NCBI RefSeq assembly: GCF_017355985.1
Contig: NZ_JAFIQU010000012.1
Span: 115,173 to 179,172 of the forward strand
Direction: 5' to 3'
Length of the DNA stretch: 64,000 nt
From: Arenibaculum pallidiluteum
Lineage (GTDB): Bacteria > Pseudomonadota > Alphaproteobacteria > Azospirillales > Azospirillaceae
The translations under genes were made by a program, and so were the position numbers. The notes under the pieces were generated by a model. The model saw only the letters and a list, made by a program, of their open reading frames with translations, was not told the DNA's origin and made no database searches. Within the stretch, counting starts at the first letter, position 1. Every line of letters begins with the position of its first letter. Positions 63,737 through 64,000 of this stretch are shown in pieces.

Positions 63737-64000
63737 TCAGGCCTTGTGATATACCGGTTGGAGCTTGTAGACCGGCGTCGGGATGCCCTCCATGCGCGCC
63801 TTGAGCTGCAGCGCCAGGAAGTGCGAGTAGAAGCGCGACTGCGATAGGTTGCCGCCATGGAACCACAGCGCCTCCTGCTGGGTCGGCTTCCACATGTTGC
63901 GCAGCTCCCCTTCCCAGGGGCCGGGGTCCTTGGGCGTGTCGGAGCCCAGGCCCCAGCACTTGCCGACCTTGTCCGCGACCTCCTGGCTCACGAGGTCGGC
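63737..64000 (-). CDS. Flavin-containing monooxygenase-like protein, C-terminal end
   Basis: The frame runs off the window edge, so only the last 87 residues are seen. They read KVGKCWGLGSDTPKDPGPWE, then GELRNMWKPTQQEALWFHGG and FLALQLKARMEGIPTPVY, which match the C-terminus of NAD(P)/FAD-dependent monooxygenases. The nucleotide-binding motifs are outside the window. It converges with the ADYC gene. Confidence 0.75.
   Translation of the reverse strand, partial: ADLVSQEVADKVGKCWGLGSDTPKDPGPWEGELRNMWKPTQQEALWFHGGNLSQSRFYSHFLALQLKARMEGIPTPVYKLQPVYHKA

Overview
The window is about 64 kb of very GC-rich DNA. Codon bias, gene families and tight GTGA/ATGA gene overlaps suggest an alphaproteobacterium (Rhodospirillales or Hyphomicrobiales type); this is inferred from family content, not from a marker gene. 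No rRNA, tRNA or CRISPR array was seen.

Region 1 (1-32.5 kb) is a complete type VI secretion (T6SS) locus. All 13 core components are present: tssJ-K-L-M-A, tssB-C-hcp, tssF-G-H-I and a displaced tssE. Upstream lie a lytic transglycosylase (cut by the window edge), a small secreted protein and two membrane-anchored SPOR proteins. No Fha/PpkA/PppA phosphorylation module is visible. Downstream of vgrG is an accessory block: a MORN-repeat protein, an HTH/coiled-coil protein ending in 13 DPF motifs, an 81-residue protein, a voltage-gated cation channel, a protein with a C-terminal HPD (J-domain-like) segment, a degenerate Uma2-like protein and a Cys-loop-like channel. A minus-strand array then carries three divergent Hcp paralogues and a TPR-methyltransferase. 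A substrate-binding protein, a GNAT acetyltransferase and a DUF4280 PAAR-like spike close the region.

Region 2 (32.7-41.3 kb, minus strand) is a short-chain amide/formamide module: cytoplasmic sensor AmiC, ANTAR antiterminator AmiR, a five-gene FmdDEF/Urt-type ABC transporter, an acetamidase/formamidase and an SDR oxidoreductase. A possible two-hairpin ANTAR target precedes amiC.

Region 3 (41.4-46.8 kb) holds a decayed IS630-type transposase containing a 12-bp minisatellite, followed by three minus-strand genes of unknown role. One resembles TIKI/PMT-C2-type toxin domains and one carries a duplicated, unrecognised domain.

Region 4 (47.2-59.5 kb, plus strand) is an AraC-type regulator and a catabolic operon: molybdenum hydroxylase (large subunit fused to a CoxG-like domain, FAD subunit, 2Fe-2S subunit), CoA ligase and enoyl-CoA hydratase-like protein, in the order of the furoate hmfABCDE cluster, followed by a five-gene branched-chain-type ABC transporter.

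Region 5 (59.5-64 kb) is mixed: a secreted amidohydrolase, a small conserved protein, a broken SnoaL-like gene, an exported LNG-pentapeptide protein next to an ADYC-domain protein, and the C-terminal end of a flavin monooxygenase.
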